In this document: piece after piece, positions 1 to 5,142 of the stretch
How the letters are laid out: the number at the start of each line of letters is the position of its first letter
Position numbering within the stretch: position 1 is the stretch's first letter
NCBI GenBank assembly: GCA_003447785.1
Contig: DLYJ01000186.1
Coordinates: 1 to 7,337 of the forward strand
Direction of reading: 5' to 3'
From: Treponema sp.
GTDB taxonomy: Bacteria; Spirochaetota; Spirochaetia; Treponematales; Treponemataceae
DNA length: 7,337 nt
Notes under the pieces: generated by a model
The model's database searches: none
What the model was told of the DNA's origin: nothing
The model's input: only the letters and a program-made list of their open reading frames with translations
Made by a program: the position numbers and the translations under genes

Positions 1-54
1 ATTTCGGCCAGAAAAGCTGATACGCTTGAAGCCGCACAATATGGAGGAAGATAA
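1..54 (+). CDS. brnT: BrnT-like toxin, 3' end only (partial)
   Basis: Only the last 17 codons and the TAA stop are in the window, because the gene enters from the left edge. The readable tail is ISARKADTLEAAQYGGR. BrnT toxins of the RelE-fold ribonuclease type typically end with an 'R-x-I-S-A-R-x-A' segment, and this tail fits that pattern. The call is strengthened by the next gene, a BrnA-like antitoxin starting one base after this stop, which is the usual toxin-first BrnTA order. What is seen is the tail and the arrangement. The toxin identity is inferred from family knowledge, and the catalytic part lies outside the window. Confidence 0.72.
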   Translation: MSARKADTLEAAQYGGR

Positions 55-55
55 T

Positions 56-268
56 ATGAGAGACCACTACGATTTTTCAAACGGAATAAAAAACCCTTAT
101 GCAGACAGACTCAAAAAACAGATTACAATTCGCCTTGACGACCAGGTAATTGAATATTTTAAGAATATGGCAGAAGAAACAGGTATGCCTTATCAGAATA
201 TTATTAATTATTATCTGCTGGACTGTGTAAAAGAAAAGAAACATCTGGAAGTTGCGTTTAGTAAATAA
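56..268 (+). CDS. brnA: BrnA-like / CopG-family (ribbon-helix-helix) antitoxin
   Basis: This 70-aa protein is the antitoxin partner of the BrnT-like toxin just upstream. It should bind and neutralise the toxin and repress the shared promoter, which lies outside the window. The N-terminal part (about residues 3-20) contains the 'YDFS-x-G-x(3)-NPYA-x-RLKKQ' segment common in these antitoxins. It is followed by ITIRLDDQVIEYFKNMAEE (about 22-40), a typical ribbon-helix-helix strand plus first helix, and then by the second helix GMPYQNIINYYLLDC. The ATG at 56 is preferred over an in-frame TTG at 26 because a GGAGGA Shine-Dalgarno sequence (43-48) lies 7 nt before it. That site is embedded in the last codons of the toxin gene, and only one base separates toxin stop from antitoxin start, so the two should be translationally coupled. 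The product is close to the usual family length. The antitoxin class is well supported; the BrnA name specifically is inferred. Confidence 0.85.
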   Translation: MRDHYDFSNGIKNPYADRLKKQITIRLDDQVIEYFKNMAEETGMPYQNIINYYLLDCVKEKKHLEVAFSK

Positions 269-270
269 TC

Positions 271-307
271 ACATAACAAAGGTTCTACGGACGCCCGCAC
301 TGGGGCG
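271..307 (+). repeat. GC-rich hairpin and attC-like motif in spacer
   Basis: The 56-nt spacer between brnA and the next gene contains ACATAACAAAGGTT (271-284) followed by a GC-rich inverted repeat, cgccc (292-296) and gggcg (303-307). The local GC richness contrasts with the AT-rich flanking gene. The core CAAAGGTT recurs at 1975-1982, in the spacer after the second toxin-antitoxin module, there preceded by GCCTAC. In both cases the bases just before AAAGG resemble, imperfectly, the integron core-site consensus RYYYAAC. No matching GTTRRRY partner is seen nearby, so a functional attC site is not demonstrated. Confidence 0.3.
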
Positions 308-324
308 CTTCGCTGGAGGAAAAA

Positions 325-1140
325 ATGTCTGATTTTATAAAAATTGATTTTGATTTTACGCAAGACACTGATGGTTACTGGAAAAATTGGTGGACTAAAG
401 AAAAAGGTGATGATTTAATCGGCACAAAACATGTCAGCGATCCTGACAGTCAAAGCAAAACTCTTAATGATTATCATAAATTTTTATGGAGTAAAAAACT
501 TCCAGATGGAAGAATTTGGGATTTAAAGTCAAAAAGAGGTCGTGGTTATTATTTTGAGTGGAATGATGGTGTAGCGACTCGATATTATTCATCAGATTCT
601 TTGTTGAACAGTTTTCGATGGTATAGTTTGAAACCTTTATTGGAACAAGTAAAGAATCATGTTGAAAATGATTTGAAACTTGATTATCACAAATGGCTTG
701 AAAATTACGTTCGTAAACTTTATACAATGGGGGGAATGATAATATTTCCAAGCCGTCAAGGCAGTATAAATGTAATCAGGGCTTTTACAAAGGTAAAAGA
801 TAGAGTTGATTTAACGTTTGAATGTATCAGGCGTTGGTATAGAGGAGAAAAAAGTCCAATGTCTAATTGTCTTGAAAAAGATAAAGATTTTTTCAATTTA
901 TTTGAAAATTTCAAGAATTATGTGGATTTCTTTTTATTGCAAGATATAGTTACAGATGACTATCAACATGTAAAGTGCTTATTTGGAAGTAGAAATGTTT
1001 GTGATGATTATTTCAAAGATCCACATGAAATAACAGTTCCTCAAACTCTTGAAGAATATATGCAATGGTATAAAAATACAATTGAATTTGCAGAGAAAAG
1101 AAATCAAAGATTAAAAGAATGGTGTACTAAAAATCAATAA
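325..1140 (+). CDS. Protein of unknown function, DUF6994-like
   Basis: This is an intact 271-aa soluble protein with no signal peptide or membrane segment. The overall pattern matches my memory of the uncharacterised DUF6994 family. Seen features include LNDYHKFLWSKKLPDG (about 47-62), a central block GGMIIFPSRQGSIN (136-149), then VDLTFECIRRWY (161-172), and KDFFNLFENFKNYVDFFLLQD (187-207, quoted in parts: KDFFNLFENF, YVDFFLLQD). The C-terminus has a helical stretch rich in charged and aromatic residues. No nuclease, kinase or other catalytic motif is recognised. The start has GGAGGA (315-320) 4 nt ahead of the ATG. The gene is clearly more AT-rich than copA downstream and lies between two toxin-antitoxin modules, which suggests horizontally acquired cargo. 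It may be co-transcribed with brnTA, since no promoter is evident in the 56-nt gap. Function is unknown; a role in defence or stress would be pure inference from context. Confidence 0.8.
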   Translation: MSDFIKIDFDFTQDTDGYWKNWWTKEKGDDLIGTKHVSDPDSQSKTLNDYHKFLWSKKLPDGRIWDLKSKRGRGYYFEWNDGVATRYYSSDSLLNSFRWYSLKPLLEQVKNHVENDLKLDYHKWLENYVRKLYTMGGMIIFPSRQGSINVIRAFTKVKDRVDLTFECIRRWYRGEKSPMSNCLEKDKDFFNLFENFKNYVDFFLLQDIVTDDYQHVKCLFGSRNVCDDYFKDPHEITVPQTLEEYMQWYKNTIEFAEKRNQRLKEWCTKNQ

Positions 1141-1171
1141 AGAATAAACTAAGATTTACGAAAAAATGGAA

Positions 1172-1205
1172 AATCCAGCCAAGTCAAGCTTGTCTGGATT
1201 CTTTT
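1172..1205 (+). terminator. Probable Rho-independent terminator after the unknown gene
   Basis: A hairpin with arms aatccagccaag (1172-1183) and cttgtctggatt (1189-1200) has 11 of 12 positions paired, a 5-nt loop, and is followed by cttttatt. It begins 32 nt after the stop codon of the 271-aa protein and ends about 36 nt before the -35 box of the next operon, so it would separate the two transcription units. The T-tract is interrupted and therefore moderate in quality. Confidence 0.7.
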
Positions 1206-1235
1206 ATTGTCACAAAATATAAAATTAAATTTTAC

Positions 1236-1264
1236 TTGACTTTGTAACACTGTATTGTTACACT
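1236..1264 (+). promoter_or_regulatory. Sigma70-type promoter for higBA
   Basis: The -35 box TTGACT (1236-1241, 5 of 6 consensus) is separated by exactly 17 nt from the -10 box TACACT (1259-1264, 4 of 6). The predicted transcription start at about 1270-1272 coincides with the GTG initiation codon of the toxin gene. The promoter overlaps a perfect inverted repeat, consistent with autoregulation by the encoded antitoxin. Confidence 0.6.
1243..1262 (+). promoter_or_regulatory. Probable HigA operator (TGTAACA-N6-TGTTACA)
   Basis: This is a perfect 7-bp inverted repeat with a 6-nt spacer, placed between the -35 and -10 boxes and covering the first four bases of the -10. HigA-type Xre antitoxins, alone or with their toxin, commonly repress their own operon by binding such palindromes. 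The position would block RNA polymerase directly. Assignment to HigA is inferred from location; the palindrome itself is seen in the sequence. Confidence 0.6.
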
Positions 1265-1271
1265 TTTTAAT

Positions 1272-1670
1272 GTGAATAAAGAAAAAAAAGAATACGTTTT
1301 ATACAAGGGCGAGAAGTTCACCGTAGAATGGTACTACACTGAGAAAAACAAAAGTCAGCCTTTTGAATACTTTAATTCACTTGATTCGCAACAACAGATG
1401 AAGCTCTTGTATTTAGTAAAACGTATGGGAGACTTTGGAAAAATTTCGGATAAAACGAAATTTAACTTTGAAGAAGATGGTATTTGGGCATTTAAGCCTA
1501 AGCCTGACAGGTTTCTTTCATTTTTTACAAGTGGAAAGAAAATAATCATAACAAATGCATTTGAAAAGAAATGCCAGAAACTTCCGCCTGCAGAAAAAGA
1601 GAAAGCTGAAAAATGCAGAGCGGATTATGAAAATCGAGTTAAAGGAGGAACCTACTATGACAACATTTGA
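1272..1670 (+). CDS. higB: HigB/RelE-superfamily toxin
   Basis: This 132-aa protein looks like a type II toxin of the RelE/ParE superfamily, HigB-like branch, expected to be a ribosome-dependent mRNA interferase. Seen: YKGEKFTVEWYYTEKNKS (11-28) as the first strand, a helical middle (about 30-54), KTKFNFEEDGIWAFKPKPDR (61-80) followed by FLSFF (81-85) as the central strands, KKIIITNAFEKKCQKLPPAE (89-108) as the characteristic last strand and basic tail, and a charged C-terminal helix. The basic and aromatic residues in the last two blocks are where catalytic residues usually lie. GTG at 1272 is the only ATG/GTG/TTG start in this frame that keeps the first strand; upstream the frame closes with TAA at 1245-1247. 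There is no Shine-Dalgarno sequence before it, and the predicted mRNA start is at the same place, so the message may be leaderless. The 3' end overlaps higA by 14 nt. The family call is strong; the exact target is not readable. Confidence 0.85.
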   Translation: MNKEKKEYVLYKGEKFTVEWYYTEKNKSQPFEYFNSLDSQQQMKLLYLVKRMGDFGKISDKTKFNFEEDGIWAFKPKPDRFLSFFTSGKKIIITNAFEKKCQKLPPAEKEKAEKCRADYENRVKGGTYYDNI

Positions 1671-1929
1671 CCGACTTATGCAAGATCCAAAATTCAAGGA
1701 TGAATTTGAAAAAGGATATAATGAATTTCTAATCTCAGAGTTCATGATTGAAAAAATGGAAGAAGAAAATATCTCTGTAAGGGAATTGGCAAAAGAAGCT
1801 AAAGTTTCTCCAACTACTATCCAAAACTTACGCAGTGGAAATGCAGAAAGTGTAAAATATAAAACCCTTTCAAATATAATGCAAAAACTAGGATATGCAT
1901 TGCAGCCTGTAAAAATGGCGACATTGTAA
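1657..1929 (+). CDS. higA: HigA/Xre-family HTH antitoxin
   Basis: This 90-aa antitoxin partners the HigB-like toxin: it should neutralise the toxin by binding it and repress the operon through its helix-turn-helix. The HTH_3 domain spans about residues 30-82. ISVRELAKEAKVSPTTIQNL (39-58) is the core helix-turn-helix, followed by the wing-side helix TLSNIMQKLGYAL (70-82). The N-terminus (1-30) is acidic and helical and is the likely toxin-binding part. The ATG at 1657 has a strong AGGAGG-type Shine-Dalgarno sequence (within 1641-1649), 7 nt away and inside the toxin gene. The 14-nt overlap with higB implies translational coupling. An ATG further upstream at 1555 in the same frame is rejected because it lacks a ribosome site and would overlap the toxin by over 100 nt. 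The strong antitoxin ribosome site against none for the toxin fits the need for antitoxin excess. Confidence 0.9.
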   Translation: MTTFDRLMQDPKFKDEFEKGYNEFLISEFMIEKMEEENISVRELAKEAKVSPTTIQNLRSGNAESVKYKTLSNIMQKLGYALQPVKMATL

Positions 1930-1942
1930 TGTATAAAGAAGT

Positions 1943-1965
1943 ATGCTTGCTCGCGAAGTAAGCAT
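1943..1965 (+). terminator. Hairpin just after higA, weak terminator candidate
   Basis: Arms atgcttgct (1943-1951) and agtaagcat (1957-1965) pair along all 9 positions with one G-U pair, with the loop cgcga. It starts 14 nt after the higA stop. There is no real T-tract after it (ttcgcc), so it could be a transcript-stabilising stem or part of a recombination site rather than an efficient terminator. Confidence 0.4.
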
Positions 1966-1974
1966 TTCGCCTAC

Positions 1975-2070
1975 CAAAGGTTACGACCTTCGGTCGTTTG
2001 CATTTAAGGAAATTATTATCTAGTGCGCTTGCGCGCACGATGCATCAAAGCCGACAGACGGCCGGGCTTT
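1975..2070 (+). repeat. Cluster of short hairpins with repeated CAAAGGTT motif
   Basis: This stretch begins with CAAAGGTT (1975-1982), also present at 277-284 after the first toxin-antitoxin module. It then contains three further inverted repeats: acgacc/ggtcgt (1983-1988 with 1992-1997), gtgcgc/gcgcac (2023-2028 with 2033-2038, loop ttgc), and aaagcc/ggcttt (2047-2052 with 2065-2070). The density of structure with no coding frame suggests integron-type or other recombination-site debris at the boundary of the accessory segment. The last repeat could also act as a weak terminator for the minus-strand remnant beside it. Confidence 0.35.
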
Positions 2071-2083
2071 ATCAATTCCTCTT

Positions 2084-2239
2084 TTATGAACTGCGACTGC
2101 ATTCGGTATAAAGTAAATCGATTCTGCCTTTTATAACTTCGCTTTTTGTGATTTTCCAGCCCATTGATTCAAGGAAAGCTTTGTATTCCTCTGCCGTTCA
2201 CTCATGAGCAAATTTTATGCCTGCAAAGGTAAAAATCCA
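2084..2239 (-). pseudogene. Remnant resembling a SAM-methyltransferase C-terminus
   Basis: Read on the minus strand, a protein-like segment ends at a TAA (2084-2086). It contains TAEEYKAFLESMGWKITKSE (20 residues) and then VIKGRIDLLYTECSRSS, 37 codons in all. Immediately upstream is an in-frame TGA (2198-2200), and before that, in the same frame, WIFTFAGIKFAHE. Many class I SAM-dependent methyltransferases end with 'W-t-x-EEY-x-x-FL-x-x-x-GW' and 'RI-x-L-x-Y-x-EC-x-R', so the TGA may replace a Trp codon (TGG). No start codon or N-terminal part is present, so this would be a dead 3' fragment. The family assignment comes from pattern memory only and is uncertain; the protein-like character of the 37 codons is the firmer part. 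Confidence 0.38.
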
Positions 2240-2307
2240 TGAAAGAAGAGATTTATTTTGAGACAATTTTAATTCTCCTGTTGTTAGCCTTTGCTAACCA
2301 GTCGAAT

Positions 2308-2326
2308 AATATAACAGTGTTATATT
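2308..2326. promoter_or_regulatory. Perfect palindrome AATATAAC-AGT-GTTATATT
   Basis: This is an 8-bp perfect inverted repeat with a 3-nt centre in otherwise unstructured AT-rich DNA. It lies about 270 nt upstream of the copper ATPase and just before the possible regulator remnant. It has the shape of a dimeric repressor operator. The centre (TAACA-N-TGT) resembles but does not match the copper-repressor box ACA-N2-TGT, since the spacing is one base short. No convincing -35/-10 pair surrounds it. A separate small hairpin, gttagc/gctaac, is at 2283-2298. Confidence 0.35.
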
Positions 2327-2390
2327 TCATTTCAATACAGGCACTTTCAAAAATCCACTTTTGCTCTTATACTCTTCTTATGGGGGAGTC

Positions 2391-2521
2391 CTGCAGATTT
2401 ACGAATACGCCTACAACCAGAAGAACGCCTTCCGCCTCCTTTTGAAGAAGGCAAAAACTGCGCCAAAAAAATCCATGATTTTTACGAAGCCGGCTGGGCA
2501 AGCGTGCTCAAACTGAGTTAA
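2391..2521 (+). pseudogene. Frameshifted remnant, possibly a TetR-type regulator C-terminus
   Basis: Two protein-like stretches lie in different frames of the same strand. The first reads LQIYEYAYNQKNAFRLLLKK from 2391 to 2450, a helix similar to the ligand-domain helix of TetR/AcrR proteins. The second ends at TAA (2519-2521) and reads KNCAKKIHDFYEAGWASVLKLS; a terminal 'FY/FF-x-AGW-x-x-L' segment is also common in TetR C-termini. The switch lies near 2451-2460, inside an A-rich stretch, so a frameshift and probably an internal deletion are needed to join them. No HTH is present. It is followed directly by the copA upstream region, which suggests a lost local regulator. The TetR assignment is tentative. 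Confidence 0.33.
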
Positions 2522-2544
2522 AGGGGAAACTGATTTCTTAAAAA

Positions 2545-2593
2545 ACTGCCGTTTTAAAAAATTTTTACTATATTTTAATAAACAGTCAAAGGA
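2545..2593 (+). promoter_or_regulatory. Possible copA promoter and ribosome binding site
   Basis: The 78 nt before copA are strongly AT-rich. TATATT (2568-2573) is a 5-of-6 -10 box, with only a poor -35 (ctgccg, 2545-2550) at 17 nt. A modest Shine-Dalgarno sequence, AAAGGA (2588-2593), lies 6 nt before the ATG. A weak -35 would fit an activator-dependent promoter (CueR/MerR-type), but no clear dyad sits in the spacer. Confidence 0.3.
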
Positions 2594-2599
2594 TTTTTT

Positions 2600-5128
2600 A
2601 TGAAACAATACACAGTTACAGGCATGACCTGTGCCGCCTGCTCTGCCCGGGTAGAAAAGGCTGTCTCAAAACTTAGCGGAGTTGAAAGCTGCTCGGTAAG
2701 TCTTTTAACTAATTCAATGGGAGTTACCGGAACTGCAAGTGATTCACAGATTATCGAAGCCGTAATAAATGCCGGCTACGGTGCTTCTGTAAAAGATGAA
2801 ACAAACAGTGATTCTTCCGAGGGCACCAGAAAAAACGACCTTACAGACAGGGAAACTCCTGTACTTAAAAAGCGCCTGATTTTTTCACTGATTCTTCTGC
2901 TTCCTCTGCTCTATGTTTCAATGGGACATATGATGTGGAACTGGCCTCTTCCGCCCGCCATGCAGGATAACCATATTGCCATGGGATTGTACCAGCTTAT
3001 TCTCAGCGCACTCATTATGGTTATAAACCAGAAATTCTTTATAAGCGGTTTTAAATCCCTTTTTCATCTCTCACCTAACATGGATACTCTGGTTTCCCTG
3101 GGATCTCTGGCTTCTTTTGTCTACAGCACTGCAGCCCTTTTTTTGATGACCGGTGCCCAGCTTTCCGGTGACAGTCAGGCTGTTGCAAAATACATGCATG
3201 AATTCTATTTTGAAGCCGCCGCAATGATTTTAACCCTGATTACAACAGGAAAACTCCTTGAAGCACACTCAAAGGGAAAAACAACTGATGCCCTCAAAAG
3301 CCTCATGAATCTTTCTCCTAAAACTGCCATCATCCTTGTTGATTCCACAGAAACTGAAGTTCCTGTTTCAAAAGTAAAGGCAGGCGATATTTTTATAGTC
3401 CGCCCCGGACAGAGCATTCCGGTTGACGGAGTTGTCCTGGAAGGCCAGTCATCCGTTAATGAATCTGCCCTGACAGGAGAAAGTATTCCCGTGGACAAAT
3501 CTGCCGGAGACAGGGTCAGCGCCGCTACAATCAATACTTCAGGTTTCCTAAAGTGTCAGGCAGAACGTGTCGGTCAGGATACAACACTTTCCCAGATAAT
3601 CCGCATGGTCAGTGATGCCGCCGCAACAAAAGCTCCGGCTGCAAAAATTGCTGACAAGGTTTCTGGAATTTTTGTTCCGGTGGTAATTGCAATTTCTGTC
3701 ATCACCTTTGCAGTATGGTTTTTTACCGGTTCTGATACAGGAACCGCCCTAACCCGTGCTGTAGCCGTGCTTGTAATCAGCTGTCCCTGCGCCCTGGGCC
3801 TTGCAACTCCGGTTGCAATTATGGTCGCTAACGGAAGCGGTGCACGAAACGGAATTCTCTTTAAAACTTCTGCCGCCCTGGAAATTGCCGGAAGAACTGA
3901 CATAGTCGTTCTGGACAAAACGGGAACAATCACAAAGGGAAATCCCCTTGTTACTGACATTATTCCTGCTGAAGACAGCAGTGAAAATGAACTTCTCTCC
4001 TATGCTTTTTCACTGGAAAAAATGAGTGAGCATCCTCTGGCAAAAGCTGTAGTACAGGCCTGCACTGAAAAAAACATTCCCACACATGAAGCAGCAGATT
4101 TTAAGGCTCTTCCGGGAAACGGCCTTTCGGCAGTCATTGAAAACAAAACTGTTTACGGGGGAAGTCCTGCCTTTATAAGTTCAAAAACTTCAATCCCGGA
4201 AAATATCCTCAAAAAAGCCGGCCAGCTTGCAGAAAACGGTAAAACGCCTCTCTTTTTTGCACTTAATGAAAGATTCCTCGGCATAATCGCAGTTGCAGAC
4301 ACCATCAAGGAAGACAGTCCTCAAGCGGTAAAGGAATTAAAAGAAATGGGAATTCGCGTCGTCATGCTTACAGGCGACAATGAAAATACAGCCCGTGCCA
4401 TTGCCGGTCAGGCAGGAATTGATGAAGTATTTGCCGGAATAATGCCTGACGGAAAAGAGGCAGTAATCCGTAAGCTTCAGGAAGAAAAAAATGAATCTAA
4501 AAATTATGTTGCCATGGTCGGTGACGGAATCAATGATGCTCCGGCCCTCACCCGCGCCGACACCGGAATCGCTATAGGAGCGGGAACCGATGTTGCAATT
4601 GATTCAGCAGACATTGTCCTCATGAAAAATTCCCTGTCGGACGTTCCAGCAGCAATACGCCTGAGCCGTGCAGCCCTGAAAAACATTCATCAGAACCTTT
4701 TCTGGGCCTTTTTCTACAATGCGGCGGGAATTCCTCTCGCGGCAGGAGCGTTTATAAAAACTTTCGGATGGCAGCTCAACCCGATGTTTGCTGCCGCCGC
4801 AATGAGCCTTTCAAGTTTCTGTGTTGTAAGCAATGCACTGAGGTTAAACCTTTTTAATATTTATGGCAAAAAAACAGTCAGAAAAAATACACAAACACAC
4901 AAGGAGTCCAAAATGGAAAAAACTGTTTCTATCAACGGAATGATGTGCAGCCACTGCGAAATGCACGTAAAAAAAGCCCTGGAAGCCCTCGACTTTATAG
5001 AAAGCGCTAAGGCAGACCACGAAGCAAAAAATGCAGTCATTACCCTCAAAAACGGCGCAGAAGTTGATGAAAGCGCAGTAAAAAAGGCTGTAGAAGATGC
5101 CGGCTATGAATTTAAGGGCATCAACTAA
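2600..5128 (+). CDS. copA: Cu(I)-exporting P1B-type ATPase with C-terminal CopZ fusion
   Basis: This 842-aa inner-membrane pump should export Cu+ using ATP. Domains in order: an N-terminal heavy-metal-binding HMA domain (about 1-66) with GMTCAAC (8-14); two membrane pairs (about 92-185 and 203-220 onward); the actuator domain with LTGES (291-295); a membrane segment with the metal-site CPC (395-397); the phosphorylation site DKTGT (439-443, Asp439); the nucleotide-binding HP motif (478-479) and GNG (506-508); TGDN (591-594); the hinge GDGINDAP (641-648); and final membrane helices with YN (706-707) and MSLSS (735-739). CPC, YN and M-x-x-SS together are the Cu+ (P1B-1) signature. Ordinary CopA would end near residue 752-770. 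Here the frame runs through a basic, polar linker (about 753-771) into a second, complete HMA domain with GMMCSHC (780-786), a copper chaperone. It converges with the minus-strand operon, with only 14 nt between the stop codons. Confidence 0.96.
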   Translation: MKQYTVTGMTCAACSARVEKAVSKLSGVESCSVSLLTNSMGVTGTASDSQIIEAVINAGYGASVKDETNSDSSEGTRKNDLTDRETPVLKKRLIFSLILLLPLLYVSMGHMMWNWPLPPAMQDNHIAMGLYQLILSALIMVINQKFFISGFKSLFHLSPNMDTLVSLGSLASFVYSTAALFLMTGAQLSGDSQAVAKYMHEFYFEAAAMILTLITTGKLLEAHSKGKTTDALKSLMNLSPKTAIILVDSTETEVPVSKVKAGDIFIVRPGQSIPVDGVVLEGQSSVNESALTGESIPVDKSAGDRVSAATINTSGFLKCQAERVGQDTTLSQIIRMVSDAAATKAPAAKIADKVSGIFVPVVIAISVITFAVWFFTGSDTGTALTRAVAVLVISCPCALGLATPVAIMVANGSGARNGILFKTSAALEIAGRTDIVVLDKTGTITKGNPLVTDIIPAEDSSENELLSYAFSLEKMSEHPLAKAVVQACTEKNIPTHEAADFKALPGNGLSAVIENKTVYGGSPAFISSKTSIPENILKKAGQLAENGKTPLFFALNERFLGIIAVADTIKEDSPQAVKELKEMGIRVVMLTGDNENTARAIAGQAGIDEVFAGIMPDGKEAVIRKLQEEKNESKNYVAMVGDGINDAPALTRADTGIAIGAGTDVAIDSADIVLMKNSLSDVPAAIRLSRAALKNIHQNLFWAFFYNAAGIPLAAGAFIKTFGWQLNPMFAAAAMSLSSFCVVSNALRLNLFNIYGKKTVRKNTQTHKESKMEKTVSINGMMCSHCEMHVKKALEALDFIESAKADHEAKNAVITLKNGAEVDESAVKKAVEDAGYEFKGIN
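4901..4906 (+). promoter_or_regulatory. Internal Shine-Dalgarno AAGGAG before the CopZ start
   Basis: AAGGAG sits inside the linker-coding part of copA (His-Lys-Glu-Ser), 6 nt before an in-frame ATG. It decides the internal start and is the main reason to suspect that two proteins are made from this gene. Confidence 0.7.
4913..5128 (+). CDS. copZ: CopZ copper chaperone, internal in-frame start within copA
   Basis: The last 71 codons of copA form a full-length CopZ-type chaperone with its own initiation signals. ATG 4913-4915 (Met772 of the fusion) is preceded by AAGGAG (4901-4906) at a 6-nt spacing, a stronger ribosome site than that of copA itself. The product begins [20 protein letters not shown], as free-standing chaperones of this family do, with Cys residues 12 and 15 binding Cu+. 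It ends with the usual DAGYEF segment. Its 71-aa length equals that of independent CopZ proteins. Seen: the domain, the start and the ribosome site. Inferred: that a free 71-aa chaperone is translated as well as the fusion, delivering Cu+ to the pump. Confidence 0.6.
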   Translation: MEKTVSINGMMCSHCEMHVKKALEALDFIESAKADHEAKNAVITLKNGAEVDESAVKKAVEDAGYEFKGIN

Positions 5129-5142
5129 TGTAAAAGAGTGAA

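Noticed and set aside
26..55. Upstream TTG start that would lengthen the BrnA-like antitoxin by 10 residues
   Set aside because: The ATG at 56 has an ideally spaced GGAGGA and gives the typical family N-terminus; the TTG has no ribosome site.
1555..1656. Upstream in-frame ATG for higA giving a 124-aa protein
   Set aside because: It overlaps the toxin by more than 100 nt, adds a lysine/arginine-rich stretch not typical of the family, and lacks a Shine-Dalgarno sequence, whereas 1657 has a strong one.
2239..2445. 68-codon open frame on the + strand starting ATGAAAGAAGAG
   Set aside because: No ribosome site, low-complexity hydrophobic composition, crosses the palindrome, and overlaps the regulator-like remnant in another frame; it is most likely a chance frame.
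2600..2900. E. coli-style programmed frameshift producing a short CopZ from the N-terminal HMA domain
   Set aside because: The A-rich run CTTAAAAAG near 2866 gives no prompt stop after a -1 shift, and no clear slippery site plus structure is seen.
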